64,000 nt of DNA from an uncultured Dehalococcoidia bacterium (GTDB lineage: Bacteria > Chloroflexota > Dehalococcoidia > Lucifugimonadales > UBA3495), in NCBI GenBank assembly GCA_958296385.1, contig OY282494.1, positions 1,347,416-1,411,415 of the forward strand, given 5' to 3'. The translations under genes and the position numbers were made by a program. Shown here piece by piece: positions 19,210 to 27,957 of the stretch (position 1 is its first letter; every line of letters begins with the position of its first letter). The notes beneath the pieces were generated by a model that worked only from the letters and a program-made list of their open reading frames with translations, ran no database searches and was not told the origin of the DNA.

Positions 19210-20472
19210 TTATGGCTGGCCGGCGGCGGTATCCGGGGCGGCGTCGCTGCGGCGGACGCGGAGTTGCTGGATGCGGCGGCCGCTTACTTGCGTTACTTCG
19301 ATGGTGATGTTGCCGGATTGTACTATGTTGCCTACCTCCGGCATCCGGCCCAGCTGGGTATAGACGTAGCCGCCGATGGTGTTGACTTCGCCGTAGTCCA
19401 GGGCGATGCCGACGGTTTTGGCTACGTCCTCAATGGGCAGGGTGGCGTTCACCAGCCAGGAACCATCGCCGGCGTCGGTGGATTCGTCGGGTTCGGCGTC
19501 GGTGAATTCGTCCTCAATTTCGCCGACTATCTCCTCGAGGACATCCTCCAGAGTTACGATGCCCTCAACGCCGCCGTATTCGTCGACTACGATGCCCATT
19601 TGGAGGGACTTGCGGCGCATCAGGCGGAGCAGGTCGTCCAGGGCCATGTTCTCGGCGATGAACTCGGGCTCGCGCATGATGGCGTGCAGGGGGGCGCCTT
19701 GCGCGCCGGCGGACAGGGATTCTAGGACGTCGCTGATGTGGACGATGCCGACTACGTTGTCGATGGTGTCCTGATAGACGGGGAGGCGGGTGTGCTTGCT
19801 GGCGACGAGGACGGCAACCACCGTGTCCATTGACGAGGATATTTCTACGGCGTCAACGTCGAGGCGGGGCACCATGATGTGCAGGGCGTCGCGGTCGTCC
19901 ATGCGGCTGATGGAGCGAACCATGTTGATGTCGTCCTGGTCCAGGTTGAACAGTTCGCCGGTGGCCAGTGGGGAATTGATGAACAGGTTGGCTTCGGTTT
20001 CATCCTCGCCGGATTCCGGGCCGTGGTTGTTGCCGGCGGTTCCGTTGCCGTTGGCGTGGGGCGCAGTCAGCGCGCTGCCGAGCCAGCGGCGGGGGCCGGC
20101 GAGGCGGATGGCAAGTTCGGGAAAGGCTTTGGCCAGGCGTCTGATGGACAGGTCAACGCCGGCCAGCAGTACGGTGGACACGGCGGCGGCCGCGGCAATC
20201 AGGGCGACGATGTTCCAGGCGGCGCCGAGGCCGGCGGACTGGAGGCCGTTGGTCAGGGAGAATCCGAATGCGACGGCGCTGATGCCGGTGAGGGCCATGG
20301 CGCCGAACCGCAGGACGCGCACCAGCAGGGGTTGGCCCGTTGCGCCTACCGCCACCATGCGGATGATGGCAGTTGGCGAGCTGTGGGCCGCGATGACGAT
20401 GCTGGTCCAGCCGAACGCCAGCAGTGAGGCGGCCAGAAATAATAACGGTGGTAAGCTACTGTCAGTATCCAA
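19210..20472 (-). CDS. CNNM/HlyC-CorC family membrane protein with CBS pair
   Basis: 420 aa. N-terminal membrane region with about three helices (residues 8-112; shorter than a full CNNM domain), then two CBS domains (MVPRLDVDAVE ... LPVYQDTIDNVVGIVHISDVL; VVDEYGGVEGIVTLEDVLEEIVGEI) and the C-terminal CorC/HlyC domain (ATLPIEDVAKTVGIAL ... TIGGYVYTQLGRMP). Related proteins act in Mg/Co ion transport or its control. The start is a TTG with GAGGG upstream; no ATG is available. glmU lies 43 bases upstream on the same strand. Confidence 0.85.
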   Translation of the reverse strand: MDTDSSLPPLLFLAASLLAFGWTSIVIAAHSSPTAIIRMVAVGATGQPLLVRVLRFGAMALTGISAVAFGFSLTNGLQSAGLGAAWNIVALIAAAAAVSTVLLAGVDLSIRRLAKAFPELAIRLAGPRRWLGSALTAPHANGNGTAGNNHGPESGEDETEANLFINSPLATGELFNLDQDDINMVRSISRMDDRDALHIMVPRLDVDAVEISSSMDTVVAVLVASKHTRLPVYQDTIDNVVGIVHISDVLESLSAGAQGAPLHAIMREPEFIAENMALDDLLRLMRRKSLQMGIVVDEYGGVEGIVTLEDVLEEIVGEIEDEFTDAEPDESTDAGDGSWLVNATLPIEDVAKTVGIALDYGEVNTIGGYVYTQLGRMPEVGNIVQSGNITIEVTQVSGRRIQQLRVRRSDAAPDTAAGQP

Positions 20473-20515
20473 ACCGGCGACCCTCTACAAAAAAGCCCGC
20501 GCTGCGTCGGAGGGG

Positions 20516-21925
20516 TCAGTTGCTCTCCCTATCCTTATCTTTGCGTGGCACTAGTCTAGCAGGAATTCCGACGGCCCGTCTAGCGTCGGGGACGTCATTT
20601 GTGACGACTGCGCCGGCGCCGGTGGCAGCGCCGGCGCCGACGTGAACGGGGGCGATGAGCATAGTATCGCTGCCGATAAAGGCGCCATCGCCGATGCTGG
20701 TTACGTGCTTGTCAACGCCGTCGTAGTTGCAGGTTACCGTGCCGGCGCCGATGTTGACGCCGGCGCCGATGCTGGAATCGCCCAAGTAGCAGAAATGGCC
20801 GGCGGCGGTGCCGGAGCCGAGCGTGCTGTTTTTGACTTCGACGAAATTGCCGAGATGCACGCCGGCGCCAATGCTGGCGTCGGGGCGCAGGTGGCTGTAC
20901 GGGCCGACGGTTACATCCGATGACAGCTGCGCGCCCTCGAGGAAGGAGGCGGCTACCCGGCAGCGGTCGGCGATGCGGGAGTCGGCGATGACGGAGTAGG
21001 GGCCGATGCGGCAATCCTCGCCGATGGCGGTCTGGCCGGACAGGATTACGCCGGGCAGCAGCACGGTGTCCATGCCGATGGATACGTCGCCGTCAATGTA
21101 AGTGGTAGCCGGGTCGGAGATGGTGACGCCGTTAGCCATCCAATGGCGGTTGATGCGGTCGCGGAGTACGGTTTCGACGGCGGAAAGCTGCTCGCGGTTG
21201 TTGACGCCAATGGCCTCGTCGGCCAGGGCGATGGGGATGGCGGCTACGTCGTCGCCACGGTCGGCGGCGCGGGCGGCCAGGGCGGTTAGGTAGAGTTCGC
21301 CCGACGGGGCGGGGGTTATGCTGCCGACGTGTTCGGCCAGCCAGGGGCCGCTGAAACAATAAACGCCGGTGTTCACTTCGGCGGGGCCGTGGGCAAAGCC
21401 GGGGCGGGATGCGGCCTCTACGATTGCGCTTACCGCGCCAACGCGTCCGTCGCTGGTTACGCTGGCGCGCTCGATTCGGCCCAGGTCGTCGGCGAACACG
21501 TCGGGAGCGGACAGGATGGTCATACGGCGGCCCGGAACGGAGGTATGCTCGTTGATGAGATTGCGCACGGATTCGGCGCGCACCAGGGGGGTATCGCCGG
21601 CCATTACCACCAGCAGGGGCGGCGGTTCGGGCAGCTGAGCCAGGGCGCAGGCAACGGCGTCGGCAGTGCCTTTGGGTTCGGGCTGACCGGCGTAGGTGAC
21701 GCGGTCATCCAGAACGGAGGCGATGGCGTCGGCGTTGTCGGGGCCGGTTACGACCACCGTGCGGGTGATACCGCAGGCGGCCAGCAGGTCAACAGGGAAT
21801 CTGATTAGCTCCATACCGGCGGCCCGGTGCAGGGGTTTCGGAGTGCGGGAACGCATCCGACTGCCCCGGCCGGCGGCGAGGATTACCGCGACGGCATCAG
21901 TAATTGGTGCGGTGTGATTTGCCAT
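20516..21925 (-). CDS. glmU: Bifunctional UDP-GlcNAc pyrophosphorylase/GlcN-1-P acetyltransferase
   Basis: 469 aa. The N-terminal nucleotidyltransferase has LAAGRGSRMRS and K30 in TPKPLH; the C-terminal left-handed beta helix has the repeated hexads of acetyltransferases (IGADVNIGAG-like turns) and the NYDGVDKH loop that contacts substrate. It makes UDP-GlcNAc for peptidoglycan and other glycans. The CBS-domain gene follows in the same direction. Upstream lies repeat copy 2. Confidence 0.93.
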   Translation of the reverse strand: MANHTAPITDAVAVILAAGRGSRMRSRTPKPLHRAAGMELIRFPVDLLAACGITRTVVVTGPDNADAIASVLDDRVTYAGQPEPKGTADAVACALAQLPEPPPLLVVMAGDTPLVRAESVRNLINEHTSVPGRRMTILSAPDVFADDLGRIERASVTSDGRVGAVSAIVEAASRPGFAHGPAEVNTGVYCFSGPWLAEHVGSITPAPSGELYLTALAARAADRGDDVAAIPIALADEAIGVNNREQLSAVETVLRDRINRHWMANGVTISDPATTYIDGDVSIGMDTVLLPGVILSGQTAIGEDCRIGPYSVIADSRIADRCRVAASFLEGAQLSSDVTVGPYSHLRPDASIGAGVHLGNFVEVKNSTLGSGTAAGHFCYLGDSSIGAGVNIGAGTVTCNYDGVDKHVTSIGDGAFIGSDTMLIAPVHVGAGAATGAGAVVTNDVPDARRAVGIPARLVPRKDKDRESN

Positions 21926-22123
21926 AGCTCAACTCCCCCCGGAAACATTGGCCCTGAGTGAACGGGCCGGTTGCGGGGATTATAACAAGAGGGCCAGCGT
22001 CCGGCTGACGGAGCAAGGGGGGAGGGGCGCGGTCTGACGGTGGCATGATAGCGTCTCCAAGTTGTATCGGGCGGGTGTGGTATCGGACTATCGGTATCGG
22101 GCGGTTCGGTTGGTTGGTTTGGT

Positions 22124-22338
22124 GTCGGAGATTCAAGTCGTTGTCAGCCCTACGGCCGGAGGTTGGTACGCAACTATTTTGTACCTTCATTTTACGTGGC
22201 CTATCCCTAATGAGAGGACAGCACGCGGGCTGAAGCTCGATACCCTGCGGAGGCAGCCCGCGCCGTGAAAGCGGGGTCGGGACTACCCTTGCCGATTGCG
22301 ATTTTTTGCTGACTGGCCGTTTTTGACTTGAATCTCCG
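22124..22338. mobile_element. MITE-like core of the dispersed repeat, copy 2
   Basis: About 215 bp. The left end GTCGGAGATTCAAGTC is identical to the copy 1 terminal repeat; the right end is GACTTGAATCTCCGG with one change. Near-identical to the reverse complement of 5523..5735. Non-coding. Confidence 0.7.
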
Positions 22339-22495
22339 GCGGTTGTGCTAGCGGTGTGATGGCCCCGATTCCCCAAGAGCGTCCTCTGGCTGGGAGCGAG
22401 GGTTGCTTGATTTGCCCGATAGATGTATAGTAGCGAACGCGAGTGCTGATTGGCAAGAGGGTAGCGTCATTGATTTTTTGGATTTGGGGGTGACG

Positions 22496-22518
22496 CTGGG
22501 GGAAATCATTTCCCCCAG
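22496..22518. repeat. Perfect 11+1+11 palindrome in repeat copy 2
   Basis: The same 23 bases as at 5303..5325, while neighbouring bases differ between copies, so the palindrome itself appears conserved. Confidence 0.85.
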
Positions 22519-22666
22519 ACCCCCTCGGTGTGTCTTTGGGGGGCAGGGTGATATTGGGAGGTGGGACGGTGACGGTGTTCGGGTTGACAATGCCGGGTGG
22601 CACGGCGACAATTGCGCCGCGTGACGGGGTGGTTTGGGGGTTCTGTTTTGTGCGGGAGGTTTTGCG

Positions 22667-22870
22667 ATGGCGGATTTGACTGACGGGGACGTGCTGGCTT
22701 TGGCGCGGGCTTCGGGGATTGAGATTCCGGCGGATTTGGCGCCGGAGGTTCGGGAATCTTTGAACGGGCTGCTGGAGGCTCTGGCGGCGATTACGGAGCC
22801 GGACCTGGCAGCGGTGGAGCCGCTGCCGATTATCGTTTCGGCTACGGCGCGACAGCAGGAGGGGCCGTAA
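22667..22870 (+). CDS. GatC/AtzG-like small amidase subunit
   Basis: 67 aa. The pattern DLTDGDVLALARASGIEI, a Leu-rich helix, then EPDLAAVEPLPII is that of GatC and the AtzG-type small partners (DUF4089-like), which wrap around and stabilise an amidase. The start at ATG 22667 has GGGAGG upstream. Its stop overlaps the amidase start by one base (TAATG), supporting a subunit role for the following enzyme rather than true tRNA amidotransferase, since no gatB is adjacent. Confidence 0.65.
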   Translation: MADLTDGDVLALARASGIEIPADLAPEVRESLNGLLEALAAITEPDLAAVEPLPIIVSATARQQEGP

Positions 22871-24291
22871 TGCCTAACGACGACCTTTGCTATCTCTCCG
22901 CTACGGAACTGGGCGGGCGCATTGCCGCCGGCGAGGTTTCAGCGGCGGATGCTACGGACGCCTATCTGGGCCGCATCGCTGAGCTGGATGGCAACTATGC
23001 TTCCTATATTACGGTTACGGCGGAACGGGCCCGGGAGGATGCGCGGCGGGCGGATGCTGAAATCGCGTCGGGACAACGGCGGGGGCCGCTGCATGGCGTG
23101 CCGGTGGCAGTAAAAGACCAGTTCAATACGGCCGGCATCGTCACTACCAACGGCTCTACCATCCTGGGGGAGAACGTGCCGGACGCCGATGCGACGGTGA
23201 TGGAGCGGCTGCGGGCGGCCGGCACCGTGCTGCTGGGCAAGCTTAATATGAGTGAGTACGCCAGCGGCGACGCTTTTCGGCATCCTTACGGGCGGCCGCG
23301 CAATCCGTGGGACACCGGGCGCAATCCCGGCACCAGCAGCAGCGGCTCCGGCGCGGCGACGGCGGCGTTTCTGTGCGCTACGTCGCTGGGCGAGGACACG
23401 GGCGGCAGCATCCGGGGGCCGGCGGCGTTCTGCGGGCTGGTGGGCATCCGGCCTACTTTCGGGCGGGTCAGCCGGCACGGGGTGTTTGGCGCCAGCTGGT
23501 CGATGGATACGGTGGGGCCAATCTCGCGGACGGTTACCGACTGCGCCCATACGCTGGCGGCCATCGCCGGGTACGACCCGAGGGACGGGCAGACCTGGGA
23601 CGTGCCGGTTCCGGATTATGCCGCCGGGCTGGACGGGAATATCAGTGGGCTGAAAGTGGGGCTGGTGTCCGAACGGGTGCATACCGACGCCAACGACCCG
23701 GAGGTTCGGGATGCGGTCATCGCGGCGGCCGGCGTGCTGTCCGGTCTGGGGGCCGAGGTGCGGGAGGTGTCGCTGCCGCTGATTGTGCACTCGTCGGAAA
23801 TATCCTACGGCATCATCAGCAGCGATGCGGCGATGCTGAACTGGGACATCATATCTACGGAGCGGCTGCGGGAGCTGGACCACAACAACCAGGTGCGGCT
23901 GCTGATGGGCAGTATTCTGCCGGCCAAGATTTATCAGAAAGCCGCGCGTTTGCGGGAATTGCTGCGGCGGCAAATACTGGCGGCGCTGGACGAGGTGGAC
24001 GTGCTGGTGATGCCGGCGTCATCGGTGCCGGCGACGCCGATACCAAGTTCGGCCGGGCTGGGGACGAAAGCGGACGTGGTGGCGGGGTTCAAGGGGCGGC
24101 GGGGATTTACGGCGCCGTTCAACCTGGCAAACCTGCCGGCGCTGTCAATCAACTGCGGGTTCACGGGGTCGGGGCTGCCGATTGGATTGCAGATTGCCGG
24201 GCGGGCCTTTGACGAGTCAACGTTGTTCCGGGCCGCCTACGCCTACGAACAGGCGACGGACTGGGGGGAACGGCGTCCGCCTGGTGTTTAG
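22870..24291 (+). CDS. Amidase (amidase-signature family), first copy
   Basis: 473 aa with a complete Ser-cisSer-Lys triad: K82 in VAVKDQF, S156 in GTSSSGSG and S180 in DTGGSIRGPA. The AtzF/GatA-like fold hydrolyses amide bonds in the cytoplasm. The C-terminal segment FNLANLPALSINCGF with GLPIGLQI is typical of the family. Coupled to the small subunit gene upstream; a second amidase follows 42 bases later. The substrate is unknown; GatA proper is possible but unlikely without gatB beside it. Confidence 0.88.
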   Translation: MPNDDLCYLSATELGGRIAAGEVSAADATDAYLGRIAELDGNYASYITVTAERAREDARRADAEIASGQRRGPLHGVPVAVKDQFNTAGIVTTNGSTILGENVPDADATVMERLRAAGTVLLGKLNMSEYASGDAFRHPYGRPRNPWDTGRNPGTSSSGSGAATAAFLCATSLGEDTGGSIRGPAAFCGLVGIRPTFGRVSRHGVFGASWSMDTVGPISRTVTDCAHTLAAIAGYDPRDGQTWDVPVPDYAAGLDGNISGLKVGLVSERVHTDANDPEVRDAVIAAAGVLSGLGAEVREVSLPLIVHSSEISYGIISSDAAMLNWDIISTERLRELDHNNQVRLLMGSILPAKIYQKAARLRELLRRQILAALDEVDVLVMPASSVPATPIPSSAGLGTKADVVAGFKGRRGFTAPFNLANLPALSINCGFTGSGLPIGLQIAGRAFDESTLFRAAYAYEQATDWGERRPPGV

Positions 24292-24333
24292 CCGGGGAGT
24301 ACAGCCGGGGCGTATCAGGGGAGAGGTCAAGCG

Positions 24334-25683
24334 ATGCCTAATCCTAACGAACTTACCGTTACGCAGGCGGCGGCGGCGATCGCCGAGGGCAGTCTTGCGG
24401 CGTCCGGGCTGGCGGAGGCGTGTCTGAATCGGATTGACGCGCTGGACGATGGGCTCAAGGCGTGGGTCTATGTGGACCGGGATACGGTGCTGGCGGACGC
24501 GCAAGCCGCCGATGCCGCCGTGTCGGAGGGGCGCCCGCTGGGGCCGCTGCACGGGGTGCCGGTGGGCCTGAAGGACATTTACTATACGGCCAACATACCG
24601 ACGCGGGCGGGCAGTGCGGTGTACCGGGATTTTGTGCCGGATTACGATGCGGCGACGCTGACGCTGCTGAAACGGGCGGGGGCGGTGATGCTGGGCAAGG
24701 CGGTTACGACGGAGTTTGCGTGCCTGGACCCGTCGCCGACGCGCAACCCCTGGAACGCAGCGCATACGCCCGGCGGCAGCAGCAGCGGCTCGGCGGTGGC
24801 GGTGGCAGCGCGGATGTGTCCGGCGGCGATGGGTTCGCAGACGGTGGGTTCGGTGCTGCGACCGGCGGCGTACAACGGCGTGGTGGGTTTCAAGCCGACT
24901 TTCGGGCGGGTGAGCCGCTACGGGGTGGTGCCGGTGAGCTGGAACCTGGACACGGTGGGCTGGCTGGTGCGGACGGTAGCGGACGCGGCGCTGCTGTTGC
25001 AAGTGATGTCGGGGCCGGACGGCAACGACCCGGTGTCGGCCAATGAACCTGTTGGGGATTACATATCGGCCATCGCTGAGCCGCGGGCGCCGCGCATCGG
25101 CGTTTTGCGGCGGTATTTCTACGAGGGGGCCGATGCGGAGACGCGTCAGCATTTTGATGGCGTCGTTGAGCAGTTGGCGCAAGCCGGCGCGGAGATTGTC
25201 GAGCTGGCGATGCCGGACAGCATCGAGACGGCTTACGACGACCAGCGGTTGATAATGGCGGTGGAGGCGGCAGCGTTTCACGAGCCGATGTATCGCCGGC
25301 AGGCCGAGGACTACCAGCCCAAGCTGCGGGCGATGCTGGCGCACGGGCTGGCGGTGGACGGCATCGCGTACTCGCGCGCGCTGGAAAGCCGGCGGCGGTT
25401 CACCACCGACATGGAGCAACTGGCCCAACAGTGCGACGCGCTGCTGACGCCGGCCACGCCAGCGCCGCCGCAGGCCGATGTTACGAACACCGGGGATCCG
25501 GCGTTTCAGGGGCCATGGACATCTTGCGGGCTGCCGGCGATTGCGTTGCCGTCGGGGATGGCGGAATCCGGGGTGCCTTTGGGCATACAGCTGGTGGCAG
25601 CGCCCTTTGCAGAGGCGCGGCTGCTGGCGGCGGCGGCGTGGTGCGAAGGGGCGCTGGGGGTGACGTTGTACCCGCCAGTGTGA
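24334..25683 (+). CDS. Amidase (amidase-signature family), second copy
   Basis: 449 aa paralogue of the preceding amidase. Triad K80 (VGLKDIYYT), S149 (PGGSSSGSA) and S173 (TVGSVLRPA) is intact, although the usual DTGGS is QTVGS, a change seen in some aliphatic and aryl amidases. It is divergent enough from the first copy to suggest a different substrate. It probably shares an operon with the small subunit and first amidase. Confidence 0.87.
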   Translation: MPNPNELTVTQAAAAIAEGSLAASGLAEACLNRIDALDDGLKAWVYVDRDTVLADAQAADAAVSEGRPLGPLHGVPVGLKDIYYTANIPTRAGSAVYRDFVPDYDAATLTLLKRAGAVMLGKAVTTEFACLDPSPTRNPWNAAHTPGGSSSGSAVAVAARMCPAAMGSQTVGSVLRPAAYNGVVGFKPTFGRVSRYGVVPVSWNLDTVGWLVRTVADAALLLQVMSGPDGNDPVSANEPVGDYISAIAEPRAPRIGVLRRYFYEGADAETRQHFDGVVEQLAQAGAEIVELAMPDSIETAYDDQRLIMAVEAAAFHEPMYRRQAEDYQPKLRAMLAHGLAVDGIAYSRALESRRRFTTDMEQLAQQCDALLTPATPAPPQADVTNTGDPAFQGPWTSCGLPAIALPSGMAESGVPLGIQLVAAPFAEARLLAAAAWCEGALGVTLYPPV

Positions 25684-25743
25684 TGGTGATATTGTGGGGG
25701 AGGTGAAGGCAGCGTTGCAATCGTAAGATAAAAGGGGGATGAA

Positions 25744-26157
25744 ATGGCTCGGGAAGATGAAATTGTGCTCTATGCTGACCGCGATGTGTTCGTATCGCAA
25801 CATCGTATAGTGCCACCGGACGGGTGGAGTTACTCTGTGGAGTCAATCAGTTCTGCTAGATTTGTACAGAAAGAAAGACAAATCGGTACAGCACTCACGC
25901 GCAGCGTAGCCATTTTTGGCGTTCTGTTGGTGCCAGGAAGTTTTATAATATCACCCAACCCTATAATATGGATAGCTGCGCTATTTATTATTTTCCTGGG
26001 TCGGGCAATACGGCCTAAGGTCAAGCAATATGATGTGAATTACGTCATGAATAAGACGGTTCACACCATAAATTGTCGAGATGACGGTCAAAAAGCACAG
26101 AAAATTGTAGATGCTATAAACCAAGCGATAGCTGGTCGTGAAAACGTTCCGGAATGA
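25744..26157 (+). CDS. Two-TM protein resembling DUF6232
   Basis: 137 aa. An N-terminal beta-rich part (IVLYADRDVFVSQHRIVPP; YSVESISSARFV), two hydrophobic helices (about residues 52-88) and a short C-terminal helix. The arrangement resembles DUF6232 proteins; the function is unknown. A good ribosome-binding site (AGGGGG) precedes the ATG. Its codon use is clearly more AT-rich than neighbours, and it sits at the edge of a transposase graveyard, suggesting acquisition by transfer. Confidence 0.65.
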   Translation: MAREDEIVLYADRDVFVSQHRIVPPDGWSYSVESISSARFVQKERQIGTALTRSVAIFGVLLVPGSFIISPNPIIWIAALFIIFLGRAIRPKVKQYDVNYVMNKTVHTINCRDDGQKAQKIVDAINQAIAGRENVPE

Positions 26158-26200
26158 CACGCGTTTTCAGGGTGCTACTTCACTTGGTTTGGAGGCGGAG

Positions 26201-26555
26201 CTAGTCGTCGTCCGGCGGGCTGGCGATGGCGATGAAAGTTACTTCTTGCTGCCGGGCGGACAGGCGGGCGTCGTCGTCAATGTCGGTTCCGATTACGGCG
26301 GGGATGGTTGTTTGGCCGGTGGAGCGGTTTAGGATGCCGGCGCGGGTTAGCGCCCGGATGACGTCGGGTTCCTGGACGGTGACGGATATTTTGGCGACTA
26401 CGTAGGCGGATTGGCCGGCGTCGTTTTGCACGCTTACTACCAGGTCGACGAGGCTGAGGTTAGTAGCTTCGTCTTCGGTGATGTCGTCGGAGTTGGTGGC
26501 AAAGTTGAGGGCGCTGCTGGGCTGCCAGGCGAGATGGATGATTTCGGCTTCGGTG
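26201..26555 (-). pseudogene. Headless gene fragment of unknown family
   Basis: An open frame of about 117 codons on the minus strand, with the string HLAWQPSSALNFATN and a beta-rich central part, but it begins just after a stop and has no ATG in a sensible place. It looks like the 3' part of a broken gene. No family recognised. Confidence 0.35.
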
Positions 26556-26583
26556 CATTACAGCAGGCGGCTGATGTACCGGG

Positions 26584-27355
26584 TTGCTATGCGGGCAACG
26601 TGACGTTCGTAGGGAGAGCCGTGAGGACGCAAAATTTTTTGGAGTTGAGGAGTTTTGCTGCGGTGCGTGTCGCCGGATGGCCAGCGGCGCCGACCTGCTG
26701 GGCGCAGAGGAACGTTGTCAAAGGTACTCAAAAAACCGCGGTTTAGGCATCAAACTGGCGGCGCCGGGGTTGAGTTACGCTCAAAGCGGGCGGCGGTTCG
26801 GGTTCGCCAAAAGCACTTTGTGCCGTTGGCTACGGAATTGAAGGTAATCCGGGATGAAAGCGGCGTGGTTCTGGGGTCGTTGGTGGTTGGGAAAAGGGTG
26901 ATTGACCAGGCTTGGCAGTAGGGGCGGTTCTGCTGGCGCATCTGGTGTGCGACGGGGATGCGGTCGTCGTAGCGGGCATCCAGATGGTCTATGGCCGGCA
27001 AGCGCCGCATTAACTTTGCCATTTCACCTGCTGCGGGATTACCGACGGAACATCGGGGAGGACGGGCTGGCCGGCGGCGCGGCGGTTGCTGGCGTCGTCC
27101 AGCTTGATGGAGGCCAAGTTTCACGCGGCGCGGGTGATAGCGTTGACCGGAGGACAGGGGACGTACTGGTGTCGGAAAGCCCTGCGGGAAGGGCTGCGTC
27201 ATTTGGCCACGGGGCAGGCGCGGTACAAGACAACCGCCCGTTTGGAACGGCACAACCGGGAGCTGCGGCGTCGGGAAAAGCTTGGCACGGTATGGACACC
27301 TCACAACATGCTGGTACTACTCCAAAATCGGGAACTCATAAACCAAACCACCTAA
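26584..27355 (+). pseudogene. Decayed transposase (mutator/IS256-like)
   Basis: Pieces of a transposase in different frames. At 26584..26841 there is an HTH-like stretch, GLSYAQSGRRFGFAKSTLCRWL. Near 27020 comes FHLLRDYRRNIGED. At 27086..27355 the C-terminus has KTTARLERHNRELRRREKLG and the end LLQNRELINQTT, which resembles the C-termini of mutator-type transposases. Frameshifts and stops separate the parts, so the element is dead. No terminal repeats could be placed. Confidence 0.5.
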
Positions 27356-27477
27356 AACGCAACGCTACCGTTGCTGATTTTTGGATTGGCTGGGAATCGC
27401 GGTGGGGACGCAAGCTTTGGGAGTAAGGGTGCTGCGGCGGCGGCGAGATTCTTCGCTGCGCTCAGAATGGTGTTGGG
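27339..27477. repeat. Degenerate copy of the GAGCGCAGCGAAGAATC repeat family
   Basis: Contains AAACCACCTAAAACGCAACGC, matching the outer arm of the element at 29944..30153, and CGAGATTCTTCGCTGCGCTC, one half of its inner palindrome. The other half is missing. It follows directly on the transposase remnant. Confidence 0.6.
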
Positions 27478-27559
27478 GGTAAGAGGGGTAGGGGCGGAAT
27501 GATGCTGGGGGGTGGTTGAACCGGCGGAAAGGGGGCGGCGCTGTAAAAGCCGGGTTGCG

Positions 27560-27589
27560 TTGACACTGCTGCCGTTTGCGCCGTACACT
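27560..27589 (+). promoter_or_regulatory. Promoter for the small gene at 27675
   Basis: TTGACA at 27560..27565, an 18-base spacer and TACACT at 27584..27589. It lies about 85 bases before the next start codon. Confidence 0.55.
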
Positions 27590-27674
27590 GCGCTAGCGTT
27601 CTCCAACCTAATTTGAACCGGGCGGCGCTCCGTTCACAACTTGGGGCGGAGCAGCCGGAGCAGGAGGTAATCTG

Positions 27675-27914
27675 ATGAGTTTTGAGCAGTTTGAGGCGGG
27701 GATGAAGGTGGAGGCGGTGGCTGATTTTGAGGTGCGGGAGGTTATGGCGTCTCCGGTGGGGTCGTCGGTCCGCAGCATTTCTACCGGGGACGTTGGCGAG
27801 GTGCGCGAGAAGCGGACTATCGGGCCGGCGACGTGGCTGATTGTGTATTTTGACAGCGTCAAGCGGCAGATTAACGTTGACCAGACCAACATTGAGAACA
27901 TCAAGCCGGCCTGA
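27675..27914 (+). CDS. Small conserved-looking protein of unknown function
   Basis: 79 aa, rich in short beta strands (GMKVEAVADFEV; GDVGEVREKRTIG; TWLIVYFDSVKRQI), as in a small SH3-like barrel. A GGAGG ribosome-binding site and an upstream promoter support it as real. No family recognised with certainty. The HAD dehalogenase gene follows 43 bases later. Confidence 0.6.
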   Translation: MSFEQFEAGMKVEAVADFEVREVMASPVGSSVRSISTGDVGEVREKRTIGPATWLIVYFDSVKRQINVDQTNIENIKPA

Positions 27915-27957
27915 ATCCTGAACTGAATCTCCTACCTGAACTCGCAGAGGCAGACCA

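Larger units (their letters stand above)
22041..22555. repeat. Dispersed ~550 bp repeat, copy 2 (inverted)
   Basis: Inverted counterpart of 5268..5836, filling most of the 740-base gap between glmU and the GatC-like gene. The same landmarks occur in reverse order, including CTAGCGGTGT, TTGATTTGCCCGATAGATGT and the 23-base palindrome. No credible gene is seen inside. Confidence 0.85.

Noticed and set aside
22584-22613. Promoter TTGACA-18-ACAATT before the GatC-like gene
   Set aside because: The -35 is good but the -10 is poor; left out of the feature list.
22870-24291. Calling the first amidase GatA of the tRNA amidotransferase
   Set aside because: No gatB is adjacent and a second amidase follows; the small subunit fits AtzG-like partners as well as GatC.
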